Shown here in pieces: positions 16,783 through 17,025 of a stretch of 17,025 bases of DNA. Position 1 is the first letter of the stretch. Every line of letters begins with the position of its first letter. The notes beneath the pieces were generated by a model that saw only the letters and a list, made by a program, of their open reading frames with translations, made no database searches and was not told where the DNA came from. Position numbers and translations under genes: made by a program. This DNA comes from Cloacimonetes bacterium TCS60 (GTDB lineage Bacteria; Cloacimonadota; Cloacimonadia; JGIOTU-2), in the NCBI GenBank assembly GCA_001577135.1, contig LSCK01000064.1:1-17025 (forward strand). Reading direction: 5' to 3'.

Positions 16783-17025
16783 ATGGAAACGACGAAATTT
16801 AGTAAAACTGGAGAGAAAATTGAAGAGATCACTCTACCTGCATATCTCTTTGATGCTGAGATCAACAAAGATGTTCTTCACGAGGTCATAAATTTATACA
16901 GAGATAATCAAAGACAAGGCACACGAGCTGTTAAAGGACGCTCATCAGTAAGAACTTCTGGCAGAAAGCTGCACAGACAGAAGGGAACCGGAAGAGCTCG
17001 TGCTGGTGATGCTGGTAGTCCTACT
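16783..17025 (+). CDS. rplD: 50S ribosomal protein L4 (5' part, cut by window end)
   Basis: Only the first 81 codons are visible; the frame is open to the last base. L4 binds 23S rRNA, and its long loop lines the peptide exit tunnel. The visible part contains the conserved basic loop start, with RQGTRAVKGRSSVR and LHRQKGTGRARAG. The ATG at 16783 follows the SD AAAGGG (16771-16776), which overlaps the rplC stop. Its place after rplC is the standard S10-operon order. The KLHRQKGTG type of loop resembles FCB-group L4 proteins rather than the KPWRQKGTG type, as far as I remember the family. Confidence 0.95.
   Translation, partial: METTKFSKTGEKIEEITLPAYLFDAEINKDVLHEVINLYRDNQRQGTRAVKGRSSVRTSGRKLHRQKGTGRARAGDAGSPT

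Overview
The window is a nearly gap-free run of core translation and transcription genes, all on the + strand. The order is tRNA-Thr(UGU), tRNA-Tyr(GUA), tRNA-Gly(UCC), tRNA-Thr(GGU), tuf, rpmG, tRNA-Trp(CCA), secE, nusG, rplK, rplA, rplJ, rplL, rpoB, rpoC, rpsL, rpsG, fusA, rpsJ, rplC, and rplD (cut by the window end). That is 16 protein genes and 5 tRNA genes. I see no mobile element, CRISPR array, phage gene, pseudogene or gene of unknown function.

Organism: a bacterium with AT-rich DNA. Both large RNA polymerase subunits carry the lineage insertions shared by proteobacteria and the Fibrobacteres-Chlorobi-Bacteroidetes (FCB) group: an SI1-like and an SI2-like insertion in RpoB, and an SI3-like insertion in the RpoC trigger loop. 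The visible L4 start also looks FCB-like. Good Shine-Dalgarno (SD) sequences precede most genes, which argues against Bacteroidetes proper, where SD use is weak. My best guess is an FCB-group lineage such as Cloacimonadota. This is an inference from memory of the families, not a database result.

Layout: bases 1-372 hold four tRNA genes with encoded CCA ends, in the same order and with the same anticodons as E. coli thrU-tyrU-glyT-thrT, and as in E. coli they lead into tuf. Bases 402-2578 hold tuf, rpmG, tRNA-Trp, secE and nusG: an elongation factor, a ribosomal protein, the translocon subunit SecE and a transcription elongation factor. Bases 2590-12790 are the L11-L1-L10-L7/L12-beta-beta' block. 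Its only sizeable spacer (4706-4801, 96 bp, between rplL and rpoB) contains a weak hairpin with a T-run, followed by a perfect 12-bp hairpin just before the rpoB SD and a TTG start. Bases 12800-17025 are str-type genes (rpsL, rpsG, fusA) running straight into the S10-type genes (rpsJ, rplC, rplD), with no tuf between them.

How it works together: this set supplies aminoacyl-tRNA delivery (EF-Tu), translocation (EF-G), ribosome stalk and core proteins, RNA polymerase, and the NusG/S10 (NusE) pair that couples transcription to translation. Gaps are mostly 0-45 bp, so one long transcription unit, or overlapping ones, is likely. The promoter of the first tRNA lies outside the window. The oddities worth checking are in details: the rplL-rpoB RNA structures, a serine in EF-G where E. 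coli has the domain IV tip His583, a replaced proline in EF-Tu, and the missing SD of fusA. I found no evidence for a new biological system.
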